Shown here piece by piece: positions 1 to 6,444 of a DNA stretch of 9,805 nt. The stretch covers positions 1-9,805 of the forward strand of contig JAENWY010000063.1 of assembly GCA_016649775.1 (NCBI GenBank). The letters run 5' to 3'. Position numbers and translations under genes: made by a program. The notes beneath the pieces are model-generated. The model was not told the DNA's origin, did not search any database, and saw only the letters and a list, made by a program, of their open reading frames with translations. This DNA comes from Spirochaetaceae bacterium (lineage in GTDB: Bacteria > Spirochaetota > Spirochaetia > Sphaerochaetales > Sphaerochaetaceae). Every line of letters starts with the position of its first letter. Position 1 is the stretch's first letter.

Positions 1-518
1 ATAAAATCTAGGACTTCTCTAATTTCATTTTCATTTTTATTTAACATCTTCATACCAAAATTTAGAGTTGCTAAATTACAAAACTGAGAAAGAGGTCCCT
101 CAACCCAACCTAATATTGGATATTCATCACCAAAATCTTTTTTAAATAATTTTATCGCTTTTAGTCTATCTAGAAATCTTTTAGATTCAAAAGGATTCCA
201 TTTTTTTAATTTATGCCAATTTTTTAAATTATTAAAAGTTGGAATATTACAAACAGGTGGATTATCTTTAAAAAATGTTACAGTTGCACCAAAATCATAG
301 GTCTCCCTATAGGGATCACTTATTGTTGAAAGAACATCAAGCCCAAAATCCTTTGCTGTTTTGCTTTGAGCAGCAACAAGAGCTCTATAATCACAGCAGA
401 AAGTATCATAATCGATATTTGCATATTTTGCTGAAAAAAGAGATGAAATACTTAAATTAGGAATTTTATCAACTTTATTTCCTGCAATTCTTTCAAAAAC
501 TCTTTGTTTGGGTGTCAC
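1..518 (-). CDS. UroD-superfamily protein (methyltransferase-like), 3' end cut by window edge
   Basis: This partial gene shows 172 codons from a GTG start at 518, with an AGGAG box seven bases upstream, and stays open to the window edge. The N-terminus (MTPKQRVFERIAGNKVDKIP) is the usual opening of UroD-fold proteins of the corrinoid methyltransferase type (MtaA/MtbA/CmuA relatives). ISDPYRETYDFGA (residues 66-78) and ILGWVEGPLSQ (135-145) are further family blocks; Asp68 matches the active-site aspartate position of uroporphyrinogen decarboxylase. The RQAGR-type arginine motif of true heme-pathway UroD is absent, so I do not call it HemE. Family members are usually 340-400 residues, so about half is missing, including the C-terminal zinc site that would support a methyltransferase role. 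It follows the sugar importer on the same strand after a 156-base gap with a hairpin, so it may be co-transcribed or separate. Family is fairly sure; reaction and substrate are unknown. Confidence 0.82.
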   Translation of the reverse strand, partial: MTPKQRVFERIAGNKVDKIPNLSISSLFSAKYANIDYDTFCCDYRALVAAQSKTAKDFGLDVLSTISDPYRETYDFGATVTFFKDNPPVCNIPTFNNLKNWHKLKKWNPFESKRFLDRLKAIKLFKKDFGDEYPILGWVEGPLSQFCNLATLNFGMKMLNKNENEIREVLDF

Positions 519-525
519 TGTCTAT

Positions 526-530
526 CTCCT
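526..530 (-). promoter_or_regulatory. Ribosome binding site supporting the GTG start of the UroD-like gene
   Basis: AGGAG on the minus strand lies seven bases before the GTG at 516-518. The encoded N-terminus aligns well with the family from that residue, so GTG is the chosen start. Confidence 0.7.
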
Positions 531-578
531 GATAATATTAACCCTATTTTTTAAATAACCTTATTAACACTCCATTAA

Positions 579-590
579 TTCAGGACTGAA
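579..590. repeat. Short inverted repeat TTCAG-GA-CTGAA in the UroD leader
   Basis: The sequence TTCAGGACTGAA has 5-base arms around a 2-base centre, about 60 bases upstream of the UroD-like start. It could be a half-size operator or chance. I see no convincing -10/-35 pair beside it. Confidence 0.25.
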
Positions 591-634
591 AATAATCTTA
601 ATATAGAAATGAAATTTAATTATGATTTGAATAT

Positions 635-663
635 AATCGCCCCTCGCGTAGGGACGATTTTTT
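635..663 (-). terminator. GC-rich hairpin after the importer operon, probable (perhaps bidirectional) terminator
   Basis: Arms at 635-644 and 650-659 form a 10-pair stem around the 5-base loop 645-649, about 15 bases past the stop codon of the binding-protein gene. On the minus strand every position pairs, with one G-U wobble; on the plus strand the same position is a C-A mismatch. The tail after the stem on the minus strand is only ATATT, following the ATT of the stem, whereas the plus strand has an uninterrupted run of six T at 658-663. It therefore looks like a 3'-end stem for the importer transcript, possibly leaky into the UroD-like gene, and could also stop opposing transcription. Confidence 0.55.
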
Positions 664-674
664 AAAATTGGTCT

Positions 675-1679
675 CTAGAAAACAGAAGCAGGTTCGTAGA
701 AATCTTTTACATTATTTTTGTCTACAAGTACTGATGGCAAAATAATAGTTTCTTTTTTTGTTGCTGTATTGAAAGCATTGCTTCTCTTTCCTTCTGCAAC
801 ATCAAGACAAAGAAGAATAGCATCATAAATCATCTTTGGTGGATAAGTAGCTGTAGCTTTTACAATAGAATTATCATCCATAATTTTCTTGTATGCAACT
901 TTTGATCCAGCTCCACCCATTGCGATTTTAATATCGTTTCTTCCACTTTCTTTAATAGCCTGTAATACACCAGTTAAAACATCATCATCTTGGCAGAATA
1001 CAGCATCAATTTCTGGGAACATCTGTAAGAAGTTCTCCATAATCTCCAAACCTTTTTGAGTTGACCAGTTTGAATATTCATAACTTCTACCACCCTGAAG
1101 GTTTACTAAACTAGGAACTTTTTCCATTTCAGTAAAGAAAGCTGTCATTCTCTGTTCATCAATTGGAATAGGCATTCCACCCATTACAACATAATTTTTT
1201 AAACTATTTTGCATCATATATTTACTTAGATACTTTCCAGACTCTCTTCCTAAACCAGGATTATCACCAGCTACATATAGATATCCAAAATCTTGTGCAT
1301 CAGAGAAACCACGGTCTACTACTATACATTCGATTCCTTCGTCATGTGCAGCTTTTACACTAGGGTAAAGAGGAGCTGAATCATGTGGTAAAATTACTAG
1401 GTAATCCATACCCCAAACAGACAAATCCTCAATATCAGAAATTTGCTTTGCATAACCATCTGCATGAAGTACTTTAAATTCATATTTACCTGCATACTGA
1501 ACTTTTAATTCTTCAACAGCTTTATCTGCCCACCAACCAATACCACCAGTCCAACCATGATCTGGAGAAGGAACGGCAATACCAATTTTTGGTATAGATT
1601 TTGATTCTTCTTGACCTTGTGCAAAAGCAAAGTTTGCAACTAAGGTTAAACACAATAGAGAAATAACTAATTTTTTCAT
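675..1679 (-). CDS. Periplasmic sugar-binding protein of an RbsB-type ABC importer
   Basis: This is the extracytoplasmic receptor that captures the substrate and delivers it to the permease. The 334-residue product begins with a Sec signal peptide (KK, then a hydrophobic stretch, cleavage predicted after AFA at residue 20). No cysteine follows, so it should be soluble in a periplasm. The mature part is a Peripla_BP_4/RbsB-type two-lobe fold. It shows KIGIAVPSPDHGW (31-43), a WW pair at 49-50, VILPHDSAPL (95-104), IVVDRGF (119-125) and AGDNPGLGRESGKYL (137-151). Asp122/Arg123 and the nearby tryptophans occupy positions where this family holds sugar hydroxyls and stacks the ring. I chose the ATG at 1677-1679 over an upstream in-frame TTG because the latter overlaps the GGAGGT ribosome binding site. 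The gene follows the permease after 24 bases and ends the importer set. The ligand (pentose, hexose, cyclitol or other) cannot be assigned from sequence alone. Confidence 0.93.
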   Translation of the reverse strand: MKKLVISLLCLTLVANFAFAQGQEESKSIPKIGIAVPSPDHGWTGGIGWWADKAVEELKVQYAGKYEFKVLHADGYAKQISDIEDLSVWGMDYLVILPHDSAPLYPSVKAAHDEGIECIVVDRGFSDAQDFGYLYVAGDNPGLGRESGKYLSKYMMQNSLKNYVVMGGMPIPIDEQRMTAFFTEMEKVPSLVNLQGGRSYEYSNWSTQKGLEIMENFLQMFPEIDAVFCQDDDVLTGVLQAIKESGRNDIKIAMGGAGSKVAYKKIMDDNSIVKATATYPPKMIYDAILLCLDVAEGKRSNAFNTATKKETIILPSVLVDKNNVKDFYEPASVF

Positions 1680-1683
1680 TTTT

Positions 1684-1690
1684 ACCTCCA
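1684..1690 (-). promoter_or_regulatory. Strong ribosome binding site of the binding-protein gene
   Basis: TGGAGGT on the minus strand is four bases before the ATG at 1677-1679. It rules out the in-frame TTG at 1689-1691, whose own bases form part of this site. Confidence 0.75.
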
Positions 1691-1703
1691 AATGAATTTA
1701 ATT

Positions 1704-2678
1704 CTATTTTTTTTCATTATTGTACTGTAGTAAAACAGCAATAATAATTACAAATCCTTTTACTGCTGGCTGTAGAAAAGGACTAATTCCCCCTAAAACC
1801 AACATATTATTAATTATACCAAGCATTATTGCACCTAATACCGTACCAATAATGCTCCCTTTCCCACCACTCATCAGTGTCCCACCAATTACTACGGCAG
1901 CAATGGCATCCATTTCATACCCTGCACAATCTGATGGATTGATACAATTTAAGCGACTTGTCCATAGCATTGCTGCTAAACCAACTGTTAAACCAGTTAT
2001 TACATATGGTATTAATTTTATAAAATTAACTTTTATAGCCGAGTAATTGGCAACCTGTTCATTTGATCCAACGGCACAGATATAGCGACCAATGCTAGTA
2101 TTTGTTAGTAAGATGTGTAATAAGAAGGCTACAATACCAAATATCCATACAGGAAGAGGAATTCCAAAAAAAGAAGCCATTCCTATTTTTCCATAAATAG
2201 TATTGACACTTAAAATATTTCCTGCATTTGAGAAATATTGAATTAATGATCTGAAAATACTCATTGTTCCAAGGGTAACAATAAAAGGAGCTATTCTAAA
2301 TTTTGCAATCATTATTCCGTTAAAAAATCCACAAAGACCACCAAATAAAATACTGAAAATAATTGTCATTACTATTCCCAAAATTGAATTAGGTCCGAAA
2401 GTATTAAGAAAATAAATACTCACACCACCAGTAAAAACTGTCATAGAACCTACTGATAAATCAATTCCTCCGGAGATTATTACAAGTGTCATTCCAAGGG
2501 CGATAATGCCTGTATAAGATACTTGTCTTAAAATATTAGTTAAATTTCTTATTTTTATAAAATTGGGCCAACCAACTATAATTGCAACAAAAAATAAGAT
2601 TACAAAAGCAATACCAATTGCATGATCTTTTAACTTGAATTTTTTAAAATATGAAATAATTTCTTTTTGTCCACTCAT
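1704..2678 (-). CDS. ABC sugar importer permease, RbsC/XylH/AraH type
   Basis: This inner-membrane channel subunit of a CUT2-class sugar importer has 324 residues and eight to ten hydrophobic segments, the usual size for BPD_transp_2 permeases. Family hallmarks are GGIDLSVGS (70-78), the cytoplasmic-loop block GRYICAVGSNEQVANYSAIKV-like region (197-217) and GYEMDAIAAVVIGGTLMSGG (253-272). It probably works as a homodimer with the double ATPase encoded just upstream. The start ATG (2676-2678) lies one base after the ATPase stop codon, so translation is probably coupled. Nothing appears broken: the motifs are intact and the C-terminus ends in a short charged tail. Cys245 and Cys251 sit in the loop before the GYEMDAIAA block. 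Confidence 0.95.
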   Translation of the reverse strand: MSGQKEIISYFKKFKLKDHAIGIAFVILFFVAIIVGWPNFIKIRNLTNILRQVSYTGIIALGMTLVIISGGIDLSVGSMTVFTGGVSIYFLNTFGPNSILGIVMTIIFSILFGGLCGFFNGIMIAKFRIAPFIVTLGTMSIFRSLIQYFSNAGNILSVNTIYGKIGMASFFGIPLPVWIFGIVAFLLHILLTNTSIGRYICAVGSNEQVANYSAIKVNFIKLIPYVITGLTVGLAAMLWTSRLNCINPSDCAGYEMDAIAAVVIGGTLMSGGKGSIIGTVLGAIMLGIINNMLVLGGISPFLQPAVKGFVIIIAVLLQYNNEKK

Positions 2679-2679
2679 A

Positions 2680-4185
2680 CTATATTTTTCCTTTTAAACC
2701 TGTTGCATTAAACATTATTTCTTCTTCATTAATAGCAGAACCTGTTATGCAATTGCTGATTTGACCTTCTTTCATCACATAAACACGACTACAAAGTCCG
2801 ATAATTTCTTCCATTTCAGAGGAAATCAATATACAACTGATTCCACTTTCTGCAAGAGAATGTATAAATTCATAAATTTCACGTTTTGCATTTACATCAA
2901 TTCCTCTTGTAGGTTCATCAAGGATTAATATTTCAGGATTAGTATCCATCCATTTTGAAATATAGACTTTTTGTTGATTTCCTCCACTAAAGTATTTAAG
3001 TTCCATTTTTTTAGAAGATGCCACAATATTAAATTTATCAATATAATCCTCAGCTTTATTATCTTCCTTCTTTTTATCTATAAATAGACCTTTTTTATAC
3101 TTCTTAATTGAAATCAAACTCATATTTTTAGGGATATCAAAAATCTGTATTATTCCTTTTCCCTGTCTGTCTTCACTTATATATCCAAGTTTGTTTTTTA
3201 CTGCATCTTGTGGTTTATTAATTGTAATTTCTTTCCCATTTATCTTTATTAAACCAGAGTCTCTTTTTCTTAATCCCATTATGGCTTCCATGGTTTCCGT
3301 TCTTCCTGCTCCTACAAGACCAGCAAATCCTAAAATCTCACCACGACGTAAATTAAAGCTTATATTCTTTAGTAAATTATTAATATTAAGGTTTTCAATC
3401 TCTAAAATTAAATCTCCATCTATTCTTTCTATTTTAGGAGGAAATACTTGGCTAAAGTCTCTACCAATCATTTGTCTTGCAATACCTTCTTCATTTATAT
3501 CGTCAATTTCTTCAATTGCAATTAATTTGCCATCTCTTAAAATAGTAACCCTGTCGCAAATGGTTTTAATTTCATGTAATTTGTGGCTTACAAAAATCAT
3601 TGTTACACCTTTAGATTGCAACTTTTTCATCAAATCAAAAAGGATTTTTACCTCTTTGATTGTCAAAGTCGTAGTAGGCTCATCAAAAATTAAAATTTTA
3701 GCATCTAGCATAAGGGCTTTTGAAACTTCAACCATTTGTTTTTCAGCAACACTTAATTTACTTATTAATTGATTGACATCAACTGACATATTTAAAGCTG
3801 TCATCTGTTTAGAGGCCTTTTCTCTCATAAGAGCTTTATTTAAAAACATTCCCTTATGAATCTCATTTCCAAGAAAAATATTCTCATATACAGTAAGATG
3901 ATTTATTAAATTAAATTCTTGAGGGACAATAGCAATTCCTAGTTTTTTTGCACTAACATAGTCTTTTAATAAACAAGGTTGTTCATCTAAAAAAATAGTT
4001 CCACTAGTTGCCTGGTAAATACCACAAATAATCTTAATTAAAGTACTTTTACCAGCACCATTTTCACCAATTAATCCCATAATCTCGCCGGGTTTTATAC
4101 CAACTGTTACTTGGTCTAAAACCCTAACACTAGAAAATTCTTTAACAATATCTTTTACCTCGATGGAATATTGTGATTTATTCAT
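2680..4185 (-). CDS. ABC sugar importer ATPase with two nucleotide-binding domains (RbsA/XylG/MglA type)
   Basis: This cytoplasmic energy subunit has 501 residues, the normal length for the fused double-ATPase family. The first domain carries Walker A GENGAGKS (40-47), Q-loop Gln89, signature LSVAEKQ (144-150), Walker B ILIFDEP (164-170) and His201. The second has the degenerate P-loop GLVGAGRT (289-296, no lysine), a strong signature FSGGNQQK (399-406) and Walker B ILILDEP (419-425), with SSE instead of the switch histidine. These asymmetries are normal for RbsA-like proteins, not damage. The ATG overlaps the stop codon of the preceding TIM-barrel gene by one base (TAATG), and the permease follows after one base. 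It is thus locked into one operon with both. The strong match to CUT2 importers argues for a monosaccharide or small polyol substrate rather than an oligosaccharide. Confidence 0.97.
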   Translation of the reverse strand: MNKSQYSIEVKDIVKEFSSVRVLDQVTVGIKPGEIMGLIGENGAGKSTLIKIICGIYQATSGTIFLDEQPCLLKDYVSAKKLGIAIVPQEFNLINHLTVYENIFLGNEIHKGMFLNKALMREKASKQMTALNMSVDVNQLISKLSVAEKQMVEVSKALMLDAKILIFDEPTTTLTIKEVKILFDLMKKLQSKGVTMIFVSHKLHEIKTICDRVTILRDGKLIAIEEIDDINEEGIARQMIGRDFSQVFPPKIERIDGDLILEIENLNINNLLKNISFNLRRGEILGFAGLVGAGRTETMEAIMGLRKRDSGLIKINGKEITINKPQDAVKNKLGYISEDRQGKGIIQIFDIPKNMSLISIKKYKKGLFIDKKKEDNKAEDYIDKFNIVASSKKMELKYFSGGNQQKVYISKWMDTNPEILILDEPTRGIDVNAKREIYEFIHSLAESGISCILISSEMEEIIGLCSRVYVMKEGQISNCITGSAINEEEIMFNATGLKGKI

Positions 4186-5174
4186 TAGTTTTCCATATTT
4201 CCATCGAAATTAACATTTGAAGAAGCAAAGTCAATTTTTCTAGTAAATGCAAGGGCATCTTTTGCTCCAAATATTCGATCCATTCCATTGTCTTCCCATT
4301 CTACTGAAAGAGGTCCTTGATAGTTTGCAGCATTAGCTTCTCTAATAATATATTCGAAATTTACAGTTCCATGTCCAGGTGATACAAAGTTCCAACCTCT
4401 ACGTAAATCACCAAATTGAATATGAGAACCTAGAAGGCCACTTTTTCCATCAAGTTTTACATAAGCATCTTTAATGTGAACATGATAAATTCTATCGGAG
4501 AAATCTCTAAATAATAGGGCAGGATCAAGGCCTTGCCAAATTAGATGACTTGGATCAAAATTGATTCCTAAGGTTTCCCTTCTGTTGAATTTCTCAAGAA
4601 GTCTTTGAGTTGTATAATAATCAAATGCTATTTCAGATGGATGTATTTCATGAGCAAATTTAATTCCACAACGATCAAACTCATCAAAAATAGGTGTCCA
4701 TAAATCATAAATTTCTTGAAATCCTTCTTCAATCATTTTTTCTGAAGTTGAAGGAAAAGAATATAAATACTTCCAAATAGGAGAACCAAGGAATCCTGTT
4801 ACTACATAGCAACCCATATTCTTTGCGGCCTGAGCTGTATACTTCATTGTCTGTATGCCCCAAGCACGAATATCTTCATCAGTTTTGCAACTTTTTGGAG
4901 CAAAATCTTTAAGTCTTGGATCTCCAAAAGCGTCACCAACACATTGTCCACCAAGATGATTTCCTAATGCCCAACATTTTAAATTGTATTTTGATAGTAT
5001 AGCCTTTTTTTCTTCAATATATTTTGGATCTGTAGCTGCTTTTTTAACATCCATATGATCACCCCAACAGGCAATTTCTAATCCATCATAGCCCATTCCT
5101 CCTATTATTTTACAAACCTCTTCAAAAGGTAAATCTGCCCATTGTCCTGTAAAAATTGTTACTGGTCTTGCCAT
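4185..5174 (-). CDS. Xylose-isomerase-like TIM-barrel sugar isomerase/epimerase (first of two)
   Basis: This 329-residue protein has the AP_endonuc_2 / sugar phosphate isomerase-epimerase fold and probably acts on the keto sugar made by the adjacent dehydrogenase (isomerisation, epimerisation, beta-elimination or hydration; the reaction is not readable). Candidate metal ligands of the barrel are present: Glu176 in HEIHP, Asp207 in NFDPSHL, His231/His233 in HVHIKD, and Glu292/Glu294 in VEWED. LGNHLGG (71-76, His73) is the usual second-strand loop. It has no signal peptide and should be cytoplasmic. I start it at the ATG 5172-5174 (MARPVTIF), five bases after a GGAGG box, rather than at an in-frame TTG further upstream that overlaps that box. 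It follows the dehydrogenase gene by 14 bases and overlaps the ATPase gene by one base. The family is secure; IolE/IolI, hydroxypyruvate-isomerase and 3-keto-glycoside lyase relatives are all possible. Confidence 0.92.
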   Translation of the reverse strand: MARPVTIFTGQWADLPFEEVCKIIGGMGYDGLEIACWGDHMDVKKAATDPKYIEEKKAILSKYNLKCWALGNHLGGQCVGDAFGDPRLKDFAPKSCKTDEDIRAWGIQTMKYTAQAAKNMGCYVVTGFLGSPIWKYLYSFPSTSEKMIEEGFQEIYDLWTPIFDEFDRCGIKFAHEIHPSEIAFDYYTTQRLLEKFNRRETLGINFDPSHLIWQGLDPALLFRDFSDRIYHVHIKDAYVKLDGKSGLLGSHIQFGDLRRGWNFVSPGHGTVNFEYIIREANAANYQGPLSVEWEDNGMDRIFGAKDALAFTRKIDFASSNVNFDGNMEN

Positions 5175-5179
5175 TGTGT

Positions 5180-5184
5180 CCTCC
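5180..5184 (-). promoter_or_regulatory. Ribosome binding site deciding the start of the first TIM-barrel gene
   Basis: GGAGG on the minus strand lies five bases upstream of the ATG at 5172-5174. The alternative TTG at 5184-5186 shares a base with this box and has no site of its own. Confidence 0.7.
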
Positions 5185-5188
5185 AAAT

Positions 5189-6328
5189 TTATTCGTTAAT
5201 TTTAATCCATGCAGAATTGTTTTTATTACTTTCAAAACACTTCTCTATGTAATTTACCCCATCAAATCCCATTTCCACTGTTGGAAAGTCAAAATCTTCA
5301 ACGCTCAGTTTTTCACCATTATTCTTTTTGGTTAAAGCTTTTATATAAGATTTATAAATATTAGCAAAAGCTTCAAAGAGTCCTTCTTGGTGCCCTGCTG
5401 GAATTCTTGAATATTTTTGTGCTGGGTTTTCAAATGAATCTCTACCACGACTCCAAATTTCTTTAGGTCTATCACAAGGAGTGAAAATAAAATGATCTGG
5501 ATTTTCTTGAACCCATTCTAAGCCACCTTTTTCTCCAAAAATTCTTATTCGAACAGCATTATCATTACCAAATGCAATTTGACTAGACCAATATAAGCCT
5601 TTAGCGCCACTTTCATATTCAATATTTACAACTGCATTATCATCGAGAATTCTACCTTCAACTAAAGAATCAAGATGTGCACTAATTTTTTTTATTTTTA
5701 ATCCAGTAACAAATGCTGCTAGATTTTCAATATGTGTTCCTATATCTCCCAAACAATTGGTAATACCAGATACTTTAGGGTCCATTCTCCAAGGAGCTAA
5801 TTTATTATCCTCAGATAAAGGCATTGCCAACCAATCTTGTGGATATTCAGCATTAACAAATCTTATCTTTCCTATATCACCTTTTTTTACCATCTCCCTC
5901 ATTTGTTTAATAGCAGGATAACCAGTATAGGTATATGTAACAGCAAATAATAAATTTTTTTGTTTTACAATGTCTGCTAAAATACGAGCTTGATGACTGG
6001 TAAAAGTTAAAGGTTTATCACAAACAACATTAATCCCCTGTTCTAGAAAAGTTTTGCAAACTATAAAATGAGATACATTGGGAGTAACACAAACGACAAA
6101 TGATATTCCATCTTTCTTAGTAGCTTCTGTTTTTGCCATTTCTTCAAAGTTGGAATACAAACAATTTTCTTCAATTCCTAATTCTTTCCCAAATTTTCTA
6201 GATTTATCAACATTTCTTGAAAAACAACCAGCAGTTAATTTTGCAAGTGCATCTATTCTTATAGCTTTACGATGGATATCTCCAATAAAGGCGCCAGGTC
6301 CACCACCAACCATTCCATAATTTAACAT
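5189..6328 (-). CDS. Gfo/Idh/MocA-family NAD(P)-dependent sugar dehydrogenase (first of two)
   Basis: This 379-residue cytoplasmic oxidoreductase probably oxidises a ring hydroxyl of the imported compound to a ketone. The N-terminal Rossmann fold carries a long glycine loop GGGPGAFIGDIHR (8-20). CDKP (103-106) holds the catalytic lysine Lys105. The C-terminal Gfo/Idh domain shows YPQDWL (162-167), APWR (178-181) and LGDIGTHIEN (193-202), giving Asp195 and His199 as the expected catalytic pair. There is no Tat or Sec signal, unlike glucose-fructose oxidoreductase. The ATG at 6326-6328 has a full AGGAGG box five bases upstream. It is the first gene behind the operator-bearing promoter at 6350-6411 and is followed after 14 bases by its TIM-barrel partner. 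The GGGxGAFIG variant is a recognisable subgroup usually annotated only as oxidoreductase; I cannot separate inositol, glycoside 3-dehydrogenase and other activities. Confidence 0.93.
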   Translation of the reverse strand: MLNYGMVGGGPGAFIGDIHRKAIRIDALAKLTAGCFSRNVDKSRKFGKELGIEENCLYSNFEEMAKTEATKKDGISFVVCVTPNVSHFIVCKTFLEQGINVVCDKPLTFTSHQARILADIVKQKNLLFAVTYTYTGYPAIKQMREMVKKGDIGKIRFVNAEYPQDWLAMPLSEDNKLAPWRMDPKVSGITNCLGDIGTHIENLAAFVTGLKIKKISAHLDSLVEGRILDDNAVVNIEYESGAKGLYWSSQIAFGNDNAVRIRIFGEKGGLEWVQENPDHFIFTPCDRPKEIWSRGRDSFENPAQKYSRIPAGHQEGLFEAFANIYKSYIKALTKKNNGEKLSVEDFDFPTVEMGFDGVNYIEKCFESNKNNSAWIKINE

Positions 6329-6333
6329 GCTTA

Positions 6334-6339
6334 CCTCCT
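6334..6339 (-). promoter_or_regulatory. Consensus ribosome binding site of the first dehydrogenase
   Basis: AGGAGG on the minus strand sits five bases before the ATG at 6326-6328. It is the most consensus-like site in the window and lies directly downstream of the operator. Confidence 0.75.
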
Positions 6340-6349
6340 AACATTGCAG

Positions 6350-6369
6350 TTATGCACCCGCGTGCATAA
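6350..6369. promoter_or_regulatory. Palindromic operator, probable LacI-family binding site
   Basis: TTATGCACCCGCGTGCATAA is an inverted repeat with perfect 8-base arms and a central CG at 6359-6360. Only the pair flanking that CG breaks symmetry. The core has the TG-N4-CG-N4-CA layout typical of LacI/CcpA/PurR-type operators. It begins about seven bases past the predicted transcription start of the promoter at 6383-6411, where a bound repressor would block initiation or early elongation. The best candidate ligand is the LacI-family protein encoded about 2 kb upstream in the same gene set. I found no second full copy in the window. Confidence 0.75.
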
Positions 6370-6382
6370 TAACTCTATAAGT

Positions 6383-6411
6383 ATTTTAGCATGGTTTATA
6401 TGATAAATAAA
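6383..6411 (-). promoter_or_regulatory. Extended -10 promoter for the dehydrogenase/importer operon
   Basis: On the minus strand TGC-TAAAAT gives an extended -10 (hexamer at 6383-6388, TGn at 6389-6391). A weak -35 TTTATT is at 6406-6411 with a 17-base spacer. The predicted start is near 6376, about 48 bases before the ATG. The operator lies just downstream, which makes this the likely regulated promoter for the five genes from 6328 to 675. Confidence 0.6.
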
Positions 6412-6444
6412 GTTTTATTTTTTTTATTACATTTAATTAGATAA

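Noticed and set aside
275..460. Plus-strand open frame of 61 codons
   Set aside because: It lies wholly antisense to the UroD-like gene, has no ribosome binding site and its product resembles nothing.
1..518. Heme-pathway uroporphyrinogen decarboxylase (hemE)
   Set aside because: The N-terminal arginine motif that binds the porphyrin carboxylates is missing, and the neighbours are sugar genes rather than heme genes.
637..657. Hairpin core resembling the stem of a type I-C CRISPR repeat (TCGCCCCTCGCGTAGGGACGA)
   Set aside because: It is a single copy with no spacer-repeat periodicity, no GTGGATTGAAA-type tail and no cas genes. A terminator or dispersed-repeat relic is the simpler reading.
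1720..2046. Plus-strand open frame of 108 codons
   Set aside because: It is antisense to the permease gene, whose family motifs are intact; the frame is a by-product of that gene's composition.
3191..3772. Plus-strand open frame of 193 codons
   Set aside because: It is antisense to the importer ATPase, which has all expected motifs; the translated product is a low-quality Ile/Ser/Leu-rich sequence with no recognisable domain.
6078..6320. Plus-strand open frame of 80 codons
   Set aside because: It is antisense to the N-terminal domain of the first dehydrogenase and has no start signals.
6408..6428. AT-only inverted repeat followed by T residues, terminator-like on the plus strand
   Set aside because: The stem has only A-T pairs and a two-base loop, no plus-strand gene precedes it, and on the minus strand it overlaps the -35 region of a better-supported promoter.
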